Part shown: in pieces, positions 11,318 through 20,878 of the stretch
Numbering within the stretch: the stretch's first letter is position 1
Layout: each line of letters begins with the position of its first letter
Origin: Gracilaria domingensis
Lineage: Eukaryota > Rhodophyta > Florideophyceae > Gracilariales > Gracilariaceae
Length of the DNA: 64,000 bases
Direction: 5' to 3'
Assembly: GCA_022539475.1 (NCBI GenBank)
Contig: VCMS01000271.1
Location: 1 to 64,000, forward strand
Position numbers and translations under genes: made by a program
The notes under the pieces: model-generated
Database searches by the model: none
Told to the model about the DNA's origin: nothing
The model's input: only the letters and a program-made list of their open reading frames with translations

Positions 11318-11863
11318 CTACAGTTCGTTGCGGGGGGGATGCTTGCGCACAAACTTCGGGTTTCTGCCATACTGTTGGTACAAAGTGCTTTCATCAATGA
11401 CATGGATGTCGGTCTTGCGAGCGACTTCCTTAATCTCCTCCTTGAGTCGGATGTTATCCCTGAGCACAGTAATGAATCCATTGAATATGTACTTGGAGGT
11501 GACAATGTTGCTAATTGGGAGCTTCGACCATTCAACACCGAGAACGGCCTTGCGAAGGAAACCAATCCTGTGGTCTTGGGATCGGAAGGCTGGGGGGCAT
11601 TGCGAGGAGAGTTCCTCGATCATTATGACTATCTTTGTCAGTCCCTCGGAGTGCGTAGTGAGCTCATTCTCCATCATACCCTCCTCGATGCGAAGAGTGT
11701 TAAGAATGCCATAGACCTGAAGCTGACGAGCATCACTATTATACTCGGCGGTCATCATGATGGCCATTTGTTCAAAAGAAATGTCGTCACGAGCATTTTG
11801 AAAGAAGAAAGTATGATCAGGGCCATCTAGGACGTTAACGAAGTAATTGTAGCGCAAAACCAC
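11318..11863 (-). pseudogene. Gag fragment of an LTR retrotransposon
   Basis: 181 codons without a proper start (GTG at 11863). The series QCPPAFRSQDHRIGFLRKAV, then EWSKLPIS and YIFNGF, is the capsid pattern of retrotransposon Gag proteins that precedes a nucleocapsid. No zinc knuckle or pol follows on the minus strand below 11318, so it is an orphan fragment. It sits between the direct and inverted repeats listed here. It is more like a copia-type Gag than the gypsy Gag at 8.1-10.1 kb, but this is judged by eye. Confidence 0.5.
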
Positions 11864-12605
11864 CCCTCACGGGTACTGCTGAGCCTGCTTAGGATGGGCG
11901 CTCTCTCTGGGATGAGGTGCTGTTCTCCTGGAGACTGGTCCCACTACTTGGGTAGTGTTGGGGATGTTTCTGGTGAACCTTGTCAGGTGAAGTCGGTCTT
12001 AGAACCATTGCCTGGTATTGGAAACGTGGATAGTGTGTAGTTTGTAGCTAGTGCACTGCCTCTCTAGACACCCTGACAGTGGGTTAGCCACGTGGATGGA
12101 CCTCGTGAGGTGTGCACTACATTAGTTAATAGTTGTTAGTTTAATGTCTAGTTGAACCGGGGGAAAGAAGGGGAAAGGAACTGTAAATACGGGGAATGCC
12201 TCAAAGGAAACCAACCCAGAAGCGGAGCCAAGGCCCGTGCCAACCGGCGGAAACAGGGCCGAGAGCGGAGCGACAACGGCGACCAATGCCGAAATAAACC
12301 CAATACGGGGGCGGAAACCAAACCTAAACCAGGTGACTATGTCCAAAGCGACGCCACTCCAGGGCCAAGACGCTTGACACTAGCCGGAATCGGATCAACA
12401 ACAAATAACCATTCAGTGGTGAGACAGAGCTTCCTAAGTGACCCTGAGGGGATAGTTGTAGAGATAGAGGAACCAAACGTGTTTACCGGCCTAAAAAGGG
12501 GTTGTAAACCTACGAAGGAAGTACGAACTAGCACCAAGCCTTTGGTTAAGCGAGGCGACCTCAGTTGACTTTACTTAGTGCCCGCGACCGGGAGGTCACG
12601 CTCAC
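11864..12605. other. non-coding, repeat remnants
   Basis: There is no gene I can defend. A plus-strand frame at 12152-12568 is open but lysine/arginine/glycine-rich with no recognisable pattern. The segment holds one arm of the inverted repeat and copy B of the direct repeat. Confidence 0.35.
12068..12102 (-). repeat. inverted repeat, right arm
   Basis: Partner of 11048-11082. The two arms enclose the Gag fragment at 11318-11863. Confidence 0.55.
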
Positions 12606-12615
12606 CTAAGTAGGT
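12564..12615 (+). repeat. 52-bp direct repeat, copy B
   Basis: Second copy of the repeat at 10958-11010, in the same orientation. The first 11 bases (gttgactttac) and the last 14 (tcacctaagtaggt) are identical, with the middle diverged. Confidence 0.6.
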
Positions 12616-13244
12616 AAGGAAGAACAACGGTGCGGATCAATGTCCCCGTGAGATTCCAGTAGAGAAAGAATTTCCGTTAAGTTACCCTCAAGATTATGGT
12701 GGTTCTGGGTCGGAGTTTTAGCCTGATCAAGTCGAGAAGCTGAACGACTACGGCGAAAGAGATCTATGTCTGCTTTCATGGTGTCAAAAGACGCACTTAA
12801 GAAGTACATGAACCAGATATTGGTAGTTAAAGAGCGATTGGTGGTTTTACGCGACTCTAAATGAAGGTACGAGATAATTCCTTTGGAGACGTGATCTAGA
12901 TTATATAGGATGGCAACATTACTAACCAATTGAACCGGAAACCAAGGCGAGTTGGAAAAAGACGACGTAAAAATACTCTCTAGAGAGATAAAAAAGAGTC
13001 CAAGACTTTTTACAATCTTTTTCTTACCATAAGCACTTAGGGCAATCGAGAATCTAGAGTCATTATAGACGCGAAACATGGAAATAGTGTAGTTTAACAC
13101 ATCGCGGAGTTGACAATCTACTTCAGTTGTAGGCTCAATAACCGATTCGAAGCGTTTGCGACGGTTGTACGTGGGAGAGGTTTGAGAACGTGTGGCACGA
13201 AACATAAAAAACAGGTAAGGTTGAAATTTCAAAAAGCTGCGCAA
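12606..13244 (-). CDS. hypothetical protein, possibly a retroelement Gag N-terminus
   Basis: 212 codons; the second methionine (residue 14, MFRATRSQTSPTYNRRKR) is a likelier start than the first. The basic head followed by a helical, asparagine/serine-rich body is common in retroelement Gag N-termini but not diagnostic. It lies upstream, in minus-strand order, of the Gag fragment at 11318-11863 and might belong to the same dead element. I do not recognise a domain. It could also be a chance open frame in AT-richer DNA. Confidence 0.3.
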   Translation of the reverse strand: MRSFLKFQPYLFFMFRATRSQTSPTYNRRKRFESVIEPTTEVDCQLRDVLNYTISMFRVYNDSRFSIALSAYGKKKIVKSLGLFFISLESIFTSSFSNSPWFPVQLVSNVAILYNLDHVSKGIISYLHLESRKTTNRSLTTNIWFMYFLSASFDTMKADIDLFRRSRSASRLDQAKTPTQNHHNLEGNLTEILSLLESHGDIDPHRCSSLPT

Positions 13245-13958
13245 AGCGTTTACGAATCTTGATTGTCTTTTGAACGCGGCGGCAGCTTGAATTTGTCTTG
13301 TTTAATCAAAGCGGAAACAATAATGTAGTTTTGAGAGCGCGTCTCTTCGCGCTCAGATAGCTGCTTTCCTTTGAATAAAGAAACTATACAACCAAACTGT
13401 CTAACGTCTTTTTGCAGCGTGCGCGCGAGCGTTTGAGGCTTATATGCCCTACGGAGCTCACAGATTTTAGGGTCTGTGAGCTCAATGTTGAGTTTCGTCG
13501 TTGCTGTAACTCACAGAATTTTGATTGACAGTACTTTTTGAGTTCTGCTCGTCATCTCCGAGCACGTGCTTTTCTTTTTTTCCAATATTTACCAATTTTT
13601 CAATACGGAGGTGTGAGCTTTGCATTCTGCATAAGATATGGTAATTTGGTATAGATTCACACGTTTCTGGAGCCACTTCGGGGATTAAGGCGGCATAACA
13701 TGGAAGCGAAACACTTTGGAATCCGCAGCAAGGCTTGGCCATATTATGAGTAGTTTTGTTCTATGCATGTCTGAGAAAAGACAGGTACCGGTTACAGGAG
13801 GTCATCTCTACTTCAACAGCAGTTATTTTAGGTGTTTAGAACTATAGAAATTCTTGGGTGGACCAAATGCGTCGTCATTGTAAAGAGATTGTACTTTTAT
13901 TTCTCTTCAATTGTCCCAAACACGGGCACCTCCTGATACTCCTCTCGCTCATTTGCAT
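13245..13958. other. intergenic, AT-richer, with one perfect hairpin
   Basis: No gene is seen. It separates the retroelement block from the first host gene. The only structure noticed is the inverted repeat at 13454-13483. Confidence 0.4.
13454..13483. repeat. perfect 11-bp inverted repeat, 8-base loop
   Basis: The arms are gagctcacaga (13454-13464) and tctgtgagctc (13473-13483). Possible hairpin or protein site; no T-run follows and no function can be assigned. Confidence 0.6.
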
Positions 13959-16046
13959 TTACAGCTGAATTGTTCCTATATCAGGTACCGGCGGTACCGA
14001 CTTGTAATCCGCAAGAGGACCTAATACGGAGACGTCCCCGATAATTTCTTTCATCGCTGTGTATGCAACTTCATCAAAGTGAGTAGCGAAAGTGTTCATG
14101 ATCACATTCACTGTAGTGACGACTGCAGCCAAGATAAGAAGCCAGCTATGGGCGATCCAGGGTGATCTTACAACAGCCATCCAAGGATTCATTTGCTTGA
14201 TTATGTCAGGGCTTTCGAACACCCAGGGCATTCCAGACGAGTTGAGTGCTAGGTCCATTTGACGCAGCTCACTAATAACCGCATTTGTAATGCTTATAGT
14301 CGAATCGTTCCACCCATGCACATGTCCGTAAATTGAAGCAACAATGTCACGAGATGGGGACCACAGAGTCAGGTCGGGGTGCAGGGGGTCCTTTCCCAGT
14401 CTCAGACGGACGCCGTTCAAGAAACCATTTAAGAATTGTTTACGACGAATGTCGCTCATCTTATCCAAATGGATTGGAATTGTCTGAAAACGGTTGCCGC
14501 TAACAGACACAATATATGTCGATACCTCAACTGCAGAAGACTCCCCATGTTGATCGAAAATGTGTACTGATGTCCAGGTCGGATTGATGGATACAGAGAA
14601 TTGAATTAAATTCTTGTACGGCAAAAGATCCCATTTATCCGTCGATACTTCAACACATTTAAGAACTTCACCCCTCATTTGCAAGCCGCGTGTCGGTACA
14701 AAAAAATCATCGCAGTTTTCATTACGTCGCGCTCGAGGGCGAGGAATTTCTTTCACAATTGACAGCACAGGATCAAAGTATTGTTCGGCAGAATAGTTTT
14801 GGCGTAATTGGCTTCCAAAAACAATAGTTGCGAGCTCCACAACGTATAGCATAGTGAGGGCAAGAAATGGGAGCAATGCCAGTCGAAAGTTAACGCCAGG
14901 TTTTAACACGTTCAGCGATGTGGATCCATGTTGCGTGTACGGTTCTCTTCCTGTGATGAGGCTGAAGAGATGGCGAAAGGACAACAGCCGTGAGAATACA
15001 ATGTATGATGAATATCCGCGTTGATGAATACCAGGAGTAGCATAGATGATGCCAGAGAGTATGTTGCGTATCTGGGACAGAATAATCAGAGATAGCATGC
15101 CCACAATGTAATCGTTTATAATCTCGTTCGTTGTGAAAGAGTTAAAAACGGATACAGCTGGAACTGAAAACGCTGGCCTTGCGGTCGAAAGCTCAGATGC
15201 ATTGAAGGTTGTATCGTTCTGCTCTCTGGGATAAGATATGTTCTCTGTCGAGATATTAAGGGCGCTGAAATTGGAAGAAAGATCGGAAACCAGTGTAACA
15301 TTCTGGTTTCGAGCAAGTGCGGCTGACAAGCATAGAGGTGGGAGCATTATTAGAGCACCAGAGTTGGAGTTGCTTTCCAAATTGGAGGTCACAGATGCAC
15401 AAATCTCGACAGGATCGTTACAGTCATCTATTGACGAACACCGGATGAATGTCAGTGGTGCACAAACACATGTGTGTTTCGTCTGAGCAGGGGTAGCAAG
15501 AAATCTACGTGTAGCGCCTCTCGCGCGAAGTACCGTAACGCAACTTCTTTCTCCAGAGCAGTCAGACTGCAAGAAACATCGGTCGCCTGTTCGACCATTT
15601 GTTCTTGAAGGAAGTGCAAGTGGTTCTTTCAGAACTGGATTGGCAAATCCTTGTGCTAATCTTTGCGAAAGGCACACACCAGAAACCAATCCTCGCAGGG
15701 GGTCCCAAAGACAAATTTCGCCTTCTTCACAATCAGTAGATGTCTTACAAACCGAATCTCCGAATGAGCTTGAACTGGGTGGGTGTCTGCACAGACCCGA
15801 AAAATCTTCATCAGGGGTGAGGCATAACCGTGGTGGTTTGCAATCGTCATGTTCAAAACAATGATCCTGATTAAGCCCCGTGATATTTGAAGGTGGAACT
15901 ATTGAGTCTGGTGGCCAAGTTCCATGTATATTCAAAAGTACATCAACCGCGCCAAGGAAGCTTGTCTCGTATTCAGCGCTAACTTCACATTGGGCTACTG
16001 ATATGAGGCAAAGTAAAACAGTTGAAAGCCAGAAAGGAATGAACAT
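13959..16046 (-). CDS. multi-pass membrane protein with Cys-rich ectodomain (family A, long paralogue)
   Basis: About 695 residues from the ATG at 16046, which gives a textbook signal peptide (MFIPFWLSTVLLCLIS, cleavage likely after VAQC). The N-terminal third has four Cys-rich units of the pattern C-x(5)-C-x(6)-C (HCFEHDDC, VCKTSTDC, RCFLQSDC, RCSSIDDC), suggesting an exported disulphide-rich region. Three further hydrophobic helices lie at residues about 310-337, 393-418 and 630-652. The segment between the last two has a conserved Cys pair, and the C-terminus has FDEVAY and GPLADY. The part from the first internal helix onward is paralogous to the divergent gene at 18474-20036. I know no named family; a surface or endomembrane receptor or sensor is conceivable but unsupported. 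Confidence 0.7.
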   Translation of the reverse strand: MFIPFWLSTVLLCLISVAQCEVSAEYETSFLGAVDVLLNIHGTWPPDSIVPPSNITGLNQDHCFEHDDCKPPRLCLTPDEDFSGLCRHPPSSSSFGDSVCKTSTDCEEGEICLWDPLRGLVSGVCLSQRLAQGFANPVLKEPLALPSRTNGRTGDRCFLQSDCSGERSCVTVLRARGATRRFLATPAQTKHTCVCAPLTFIRCSSIDDCNDPVEICASVTSNLESNSNSGALIMLPPLCLSAALARNQNVTLVSDLSSNFSALNISTENISYPREQNDTTFNASELSTARPAFSVPAVSVFNSFTTNEIINDYIVGMLSLIILSQIRNILSGIIYATPGIHQRGYSSYIVFSRLLSFRHLFSLITGREPYTQHGSTSLNVLKPGVNFRLALLPFLALTMLYVVELATIVFGSQLRQNYSAEQYFDPVLSIVKEIPRPRARRNENCDDFFVPTRGLQMRGEVLKCVEVSTDKWDLLPYKNLIQFSVSINPTWTSVHIFDQHGESSAVEVSTYIVSVSGNRFQTIPIHLDKMSDIRRKQFLNGFLNGVRLRLGKDPLHPDLTLWSPSRDIVASIYGHVHGWNDSTISITNAVISELRQMDLALNSSGMPWVFESPDIIKQMNPWMAVVRSPWIAHSWLLILAAVVTTVNVIMNTFATHFDEVAYTAMKEIIGDVSVLGPLADYKSVPPVPDIGTIQL

Positions 16047-16127
16047 ATTGGTTTGCTTCACGTCTACAAACGAGGACTAGAGAACATGCTCTTGAGTGTA
16101 ACGAGGCGGCTGCTTGTTAGGGGCTGC

Positions 16128-16148
16128 GTACCATCGTCATGATGGTAC
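16128..16148. repeat. hairpin in the shared intergenic region
   Basis: The arms gtaccatc and gatggtac enclose a 5-base loop. It lies about 80 bp upstream of the long paralogue's start, inside a catgatg-rich patch, and is a candidate regulatory site for that gene. Confidence 0.4.
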
Positions 16149-16571
16149 ATCATGATGATGTAGCGATGATGAAGATTTAAGCTTAGTGCGAGTTTTGGAA
16201 TTAGGAGAACCATCATACACAGATCGTTTTTGTTTGTTCAGGAGATGCCCACTTATCTTGGAGTAAAAAAACATATCTTGCTGCTGGCAGATTGAATCGG
16301 TGGCGTTGATGAAGGTTCAGTATCATCACCGCCTTGAAATGTATGCCACAAAATGCCTACTCGTATATGTTCACGGTTGTCATTGTTGTTTGAAGTGGGC
16401 TAAGCCGGTGCACGGTGCCCCATGTGTGCTCGTCGCGTGACGGGCGCGGTCACATTGCGGTCACAGCGTGCCGGGGGCGCGGTGCCGAAGGCGCTCGCCA
16501 AGGCCTTGAAGGCTGCCCTGGCGAGCTGCACAACAACTGTGCTTATCCTTACCCTGGGTCAACTTTACGAG

Positions 16572-16634
16572 TACCGTCGGTAAAAAACTGTACAAGGGTA
16601 GATATAAAAGGCTAACGGTAGTGTACCGACGGTA
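16572..16634. repeat. 11-bp inverted repeat with 41-base spacer
   Basis: taccgtcggta (16572-16582) and its reverse complement taccgacggta (16624-16634). The spacer contains gatataaaag, a TATA-like word. No transcript can be assigned to it. Confidence 0.4.
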
Positions 16635-17050
16635 GGATATCCTTCGGTACCATAACCGTTCAACATATAATTTGTAACTTCTCTCAGGGACTTCGTTTCT
16701 GCGTTTTCACGCGGCCATATCTTTTCCAATCTTGCTCCAATTCACAAACCTCTAAGTTGTCTACAAAGCCATATGTCTAAACTTGCTACGGCCTGATTTT
16801 GGCAGGAATTGGATCCTTGCTTGTAGAGGAAGACAAACGTTTGTACACCTCGCCAAATGCACCCAAAAACAAGGTTGTATATAATTCGCAACACGTGCTC
16901 CGCGCACTTCAGTAAAACAAAGGCTCATAGATTTATTGAGAAACTAATCTCCTTGAGCTGAAGAATGACAAAAGAGTGCTGCGGTCGTGCTGCGCTAACG
17001 GCCATAATTACTGGCTTCGAGAGGTTACCAAACATTTCCACCACGACTTC

Positions 17051-17434
17051 TTAGTTTTGAACATTGTGCTCTAAACCGGTGGTGATCTGGTCTCTTTTGG
17101 CGCGTCTAGCAGCTCGTTCGGCAGCCTTGCGACGTCTCTGCTCACGTCGGGTATTACGAGTTGCACGAAGATGCTCGAAGAGAGTCTCACGTCTTGGACT
17201 CAACTCAACAAGACGACGGAGCTCCGCCCGCGTCTCCTCATAGCGAACGCTATTCGCCTGACGCTCAAGGGCAGAAATAACTGCAATTGCCGTGAGATGT
17301 AATCCCTGTGACGTATCAATCGTACAGTGCCACTCCTGGTTACGCGATCTGGATCGATAAGGGAACGACCAAAACTCGAAAGAGGTAACATCGTTGAGCT
17401 CTAAAGTATGCTCTGGTGGCGTGTATAATGTGAT
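17051..17434 (-). CDS. small highly basic protein, 5' end unresolved
   Basis: An open minus-strand frame with no ATG, ending at TAA 17051-17053. The C-terminal 60 residues are strongly charged and helical (RRETLFEHLRATRNTRREQ, then RRRKAAERAARRAKR), looking like a nuclear-localised or nucleic-acid-binding helix. Upstream it reads TPPEHTLELND and CTIDTSQGLHLTAIAVISA, typical of a folded protein. An AATAAA on the minus strand at 16932-16937 sits about 115 bp past the stop. The only nearby ATG (17445) is in another frame, so either a small upstream exon exists or the 5' end is damaged. Family not recognised. Confidence 0.45.
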   Translation of the reverse strand: MTLYTPPEHTLELNDVTSFEFWSFPYRSRSRNQEWHCTIDTSQGLHLTAIAVISALERQANSVRYEETRAELRRLVELSPRRETLFEHLRATRNTRREQRRRKAAERAARRAKRDQITTGLEHNVQN

Positions 17435-17659
17435 TCAAAGCTCATTGCGAAGTCAAGACATAGGGATCATATATATATAATCTGGAAAGAAATTTATTGA
17501 GTGCGATGTGGAGGAGAGAAGTTGTGCGCTAAGCGTTTGACTTTCTGAACGCCCTCTTTGTCGAAAGTGGGGCTGGGAGCATCAGTTTTGAAACTCCGAT
17601 TTATATGCAAACGTGCAAATTATGTGTTGAACAGTTACAGCGTTGTGCCTTTGTGGCTC

Positions 17660-17790
17660 GTAACTTGGGTGGTAGCGTTCTAACCCACGGGCACGCTGCG
17701 TGAGCAAATGCAGTGCAAAGATGTCCCTGAGGGACATCTTTGCACTGCATTTGCTCACGCAGCGTGCCCGTGGGTTACCACCCAAGTTAC
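17660..17790. repeat. long near-perfect inverted repeat (about 60-bp arms, 3-base loop)
   Basis: The left arm is 17660-17673 plus 17682-17727 and the right arm is 17731-17790. The inner 46 bp pair perfectly across a tga loop (17728-17730). The outer 14 bp (gtaacttgggtggt) also pair perfectly, separated on the left by an 8-base bulge (17674-17681). It is far longer than a terminator and lies in the 2.4-kb gap between the two paralogous membrane-protein genes. Candidates are a palindromic MITE remnant, a small-RNA hairpin precursor or a cruciform. Confidence 0.85.
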
Positions 17791-18429
17791 CGCGTCATTG
17801 CTGCCGATGCAGTAGATATGATCAGGTGTCGACTGTCGCGTTTCTCATTGGCCTAGACGCACTCTGCCAAAAATCCAAGCGTTCGTGGATCTGAATCACA
17901 TCATGATGAGGAGTCCTCATTGAGGACTGCCAACTCTGCGTGCGAGCGTTGAAGGCGGGGTGCGGAGGTATAAGGTTACGCACTAAGCGCGATAGAAAAG
18001 AGCCGCAGTCACGCCAAGCGAGCGTGTAGACGTTCATTGCACGAGAGATTTGACTGAAACAATAGATTTCGGTGAAACGAGGGGCGTGGCTTTTGGCGCT
18101 GTTTCTTGGCGAGCCCGTGTATGAATTTCATAGTATGATGCCGCAGCGTACGTAACAGCTATACACAACTACAGGGGTTTAGTGACTGCGCTTAGCGCCA
18201 ACTGTGGCGCGCGGCGCGGCGCGTTGCGATTGATTGGCAACGGGAGGTGGCGTTGACGGCGCGGCGGCGAGTCGGCGCGGGGTGTTATTGCAGCGGGTGT
18301 ATCCGTAGCGACAAAAAGCTCAACAGCAATCGAGCACAGCTCCATCCTCATTTCGTTGCCACCCTACAGCAAATAATCATTGCCTCACGACCACTTGCTC
18401 AAGCTTTCGAACTTTCCCTTCAGCCTTTC

Positions 18430-18456
18430 CTATACATTTATATATATATATATCTC
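18430..18456 (+). promoter_or_regulatory. TATA-rich promoter element of the short paralogue
   Basis: Tatacatttatatatatata lies 20-45 bp before the ATG at 18474. The following pyrimidine run (ctctcttttgca) resembles an initiator, so the 5' leader would be very short. Confidence 0.4.
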
Positions 18457-18473
18457 TCTTTTGCACTACCAAG

Positions 18474-20036
18474 ATGATGGTTCCCTTTCGGCCAATAGGG
18501 GTTACGTACTTCAACAGCATGTTTGACAGCACCATCCTCAACGTCATCCTCAGCGGAGTTCTTGCGTTTCTTGTCCTGCTTGAGCTTGAAAATGTTGTGT
18601 ACGCGCTTATGTACCGCGCAAACAAAATCATCAAACGTTCAATTGATCAATACATTCTTTTCTCTCGAGTTTCTAGCTTGAGGGGGATGCTTCAAACCCT
18701 TTCTGGATTGGAGTATGCTCCAAAGGATATTACTACCAAGCGACCGCCACAGAGGCGTAGATCATGTTTTGGAATGCTTCTTACGCTGGATGCTGGAAAC
18801 GATCACGTCGAGGAAGATGAAAGATTTGAAGTGAATGAGAGTGACAAGAACTCGAATAACGATGCAAGTACAACGACAGCTCCCCATCGCAGTGAGGAAT
18901 CTTCGTCAGTAGCGGATGCTGAACAGTTTCAGAAGACAGTGAACCGCAAAAAGCGAGGTGGAACCGGAATTCCTGTCGGCAATGGTGTGCCACATCCGCC
19001 TGTGAAACTAAGCCGGGCATTTGTGCCGTTCATCATTCGCTTCACAGTACTCGTGCTGCAGCTGGCAGCCATATTCTTTAGCTCCAACGTCTCAGATGAG
19101 ATACAGGCACGTCGTTCGTTCAATGTACGCCTCACAGATAACAATACTGTGTTGAACACGTCCCAAGTTGAACAGTCTGAATGTCGAGAATTTATTGAAG
19201 GGGCGCGTGGGGTAGAACAGAACGGGTCTGTATTGCTATGCATTGGCAGTGAAGAGACAATCGAATTCAATAGATTTGAGAACACTGTACTGCACTTCAG
19301 ATTTGATACCCGTCGCAATAGTATCGAGTACGTTGTTGAAGACGCAGGTGGGTTTGCGATTACCGTCTATCTGCGTACTCGTATTAACTTGATTGGTGAT
19401 GATGACGTGCAACTAGGACTTCTGCGCCCAGATCTAGAAGTCGACCGCAACTACTCAAAACGATTGATTCAGAGAGTCATGAAGCGAGCGGTGAACCAGT
19501 TGGGGTTTGACGTGAATCGGGATCAGATTGAAGAGCGTATCCCTGAGGCAAGCGTGATTGAGTACAGCTTCAATCGCAATTTCGGCAGAACGCGCAGAGC
19601 AAGCATGGCAGACGCGCTGCTTTCTGAGCTGCGACAATTAAGTTTCGATTTGAACGTCACGCAAGTAGGAGAAGAGGATGTTTTGTACGCGTTCAAAACT
19701 AACAGAGGATACTTTCGTCATGAAAACCCAGTCATTGCGGTGGTGAGCAAAAATCGTGTGGCGCAGGGGTGGCTGATAATTATCTGGATCGTTGTGTTGA
19801 TTGTGCGTCTGACTGCGCAACACTTCTTCATGTCGTTTGATGAATTGGCGTACGTGGAGTTGAAGAAAATACATGGAGTGGATGCTTCCGTTGGACCTCT
19901 TGCGAAAGTTGAACGAATAGAGACCCTGAAGGTTAAGAAGTTCTCCGATGGGCGTGTTGGACGCATTGGCTTTCGCGCGGCGAATGAGAGAGAGATGGAG
20001 GTGGAGAACTTCTACGGCTGTGAGGCTGTTATGTGA
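18474..20036 (+). CDS. multi-pass membrane protein (family A, short paralogue)
   Basis: 520 residues with hydrophobic helices at about 17-42, 182-204 and 428-451. It shares the layout and key motifs of the divergent gene at 13959-16046: the first helix followed by ILFSRVSSLRGML (IVFSRLLSFRHLF there), a soluble domain with paired cysteines (residues about 239-256), and the C-terminal FDELAY plus GPLA motif. It lacks the signal peptide and the four Cys-rich units of the long paralogue; the loop after the first helix is charged and probably cytosolic. The two genes probably arose by duplication with gain or loss of the ectodomain. No known family recognised. Confidence 0.75.
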   Translation: MMVPFRPIGVTYFNSMFDSTILNVILSGVLAFLVLLELENVVYALMYRANKIIKRSIDQYILFSRVSSLRGMLQTLSGLEYAPKDITTKRPPQRRRSCFGMLLTLDAGNDHVEEDERFEVNESDKNSNNDASTTTAPHRSEESSSVADAEQFQKTVNRKKRGGTGIPVGNGVPHPPVKLSRAFVPFIIRFTVLVLQLAAIFFSSNVSDEIQARRSFNVRLTDNNTVLNTSQVEQSECREFIEGARGVEQNGSVLLCIGSEETIEFNRFENTVLHFRFDTRRNSIEYVVEDAGGFAITVYLRTRINLIGDDDVQLGLLRPDLEVDRNYSKRLIQRVMKRAVNQLGFDVNRDQIEERIPEASVIEYSFNRNFGRTRRASMADALLSELRQLSFDLNVTQVGEEDVLYAFKTNRGYFRHENPVIAVVSKNRVAQGWLIIIWIVVLIVRLTAQHFFMSFDELAYVELKKIHGVDASVGPLAKVERIETLKVKKFSDGRVGRIGFRAANEREMEVENFYGCEAVM

Positions 20037-20124
20037 TGAGCATGAGGCTCAAGCAGAAACCTTGTACTTTGCATTACTTCCATTCGTTGCTGGATATTTG
20101 TACTCAACTACATGAAGAAAGAGC

Positions 20125-20307
20125 ATGGGGATCGTCTCCTCCTTTTCAAGCGCGAACAGCAGCCGCATCATTGACACGCTCGAAGGTGTCTTACGTGATC
20201 TCGGAGAATCTACGGCAATGCGTCATTATTCATCGATACCGAAGATAAATGGAGTTGAGACAGAAGAATTAGAACTGTCGTATGAAGACGTTTTCCTGTT
20301 GCTCTGA
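20125..20307 (+). CDS. possible small acidic protein
   Basis: 60 codons from an ATG, starting MGIVSSFSSANSS, a possible N-myristoylation head (G2, S6). The acidic tail is YEDVFLLL. It lies 89 bp after the short paralogue's stop and could equally be 3'-UTR noise. There is no family match. Confidence 0.2.
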   Translation: MGIVSSFSSANSSRIIDTLEGVLRDLGESTAMRHYSSIPKINGVETEELELSYEDVFLLL

Positions 20308-20477
20308 GCTCTCTTTGTGCTTTCCACAGCTTAGTACTTCCGTTATCCCATGATTGAAGTTCATCAATCTTGACACTTGAATTCTAAAGCCAAAGACCAC
20401 GAAAGCGACGAGCTTACCTTTCTTTCAAGCGTCTACTTTCGATTCGTGTGCGTTCTCGTGTGTGAGCACGCGTGTCC

Positions 20478-20494
20478 GGTGGACACTGTCCACC
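20478..20494. promoter_or_regulatory. 17-bp palindrome ggtggaca-c-tgtccacc
   Basis: Perfect 8-bp arms around one central base, about 400 bp upstream of the SLBP gene. Possible dimeric transcription-factor site; no family assigned. Confidence 0.3.
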
Positions 20495-20711
20495 ACACAC
20501 ACCTAGCGCACTCCAACAATGAAGGCAGCACGCCAGCGACGACCCGAAGCTTGCAGCATCGGTTGTGTTCATCTCACCGTGTAGTACACGGCGTGTACAG
20601 TGAAAGGGGACAACAAGGCACGTTTGGCCCCATTTTGTTCGGGGCGCCCGGGCCGGCCCCCAATAGTTTGCTTTAGGGTTCTGCAACCGATGCAAGAATG
20701 TCCCAAGTGAC

Positions 20712-20724
20712 TTTTCCCGCCAAA
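20712..20724 (+). promoter_or_regulatory. E2F/DP-type site upstream of SLBP
   Basis: ttttcccgccaaa matches the E2F consensus TTTSSCGC followed by AAA. It lies 155-167 bp before the SLBP ATG. E2F sites commonly drive S-phase genes, and SLBP is one. Confidence 0.5.
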
Positions 20725-20878
20725 TTCATGGGACATCGTTTTGCACCGAAACTGGCTGTGAAGCTGTCCAAATGTTCGTGGGTTCAACCTCACACCGTCT
20801 GGCTCATCGCTCCCACCCAACCCGAGATCGAGTGCGCCCTCACATACAATCGCAACTGAGCAACGCTCTTTCTTCGCC

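Noticed and set aside
12152-12568. 138-codon plus-strand frame
   Set aside because: Low complexity (K/R/G/N), no ATG-context or homology, overlapping repeat remnants.
13482-13742. 86-codon minus-strand frame
   Set aside because: Cysteine-containing but no pattern, in AT-rich intergenic DNA; not supported.
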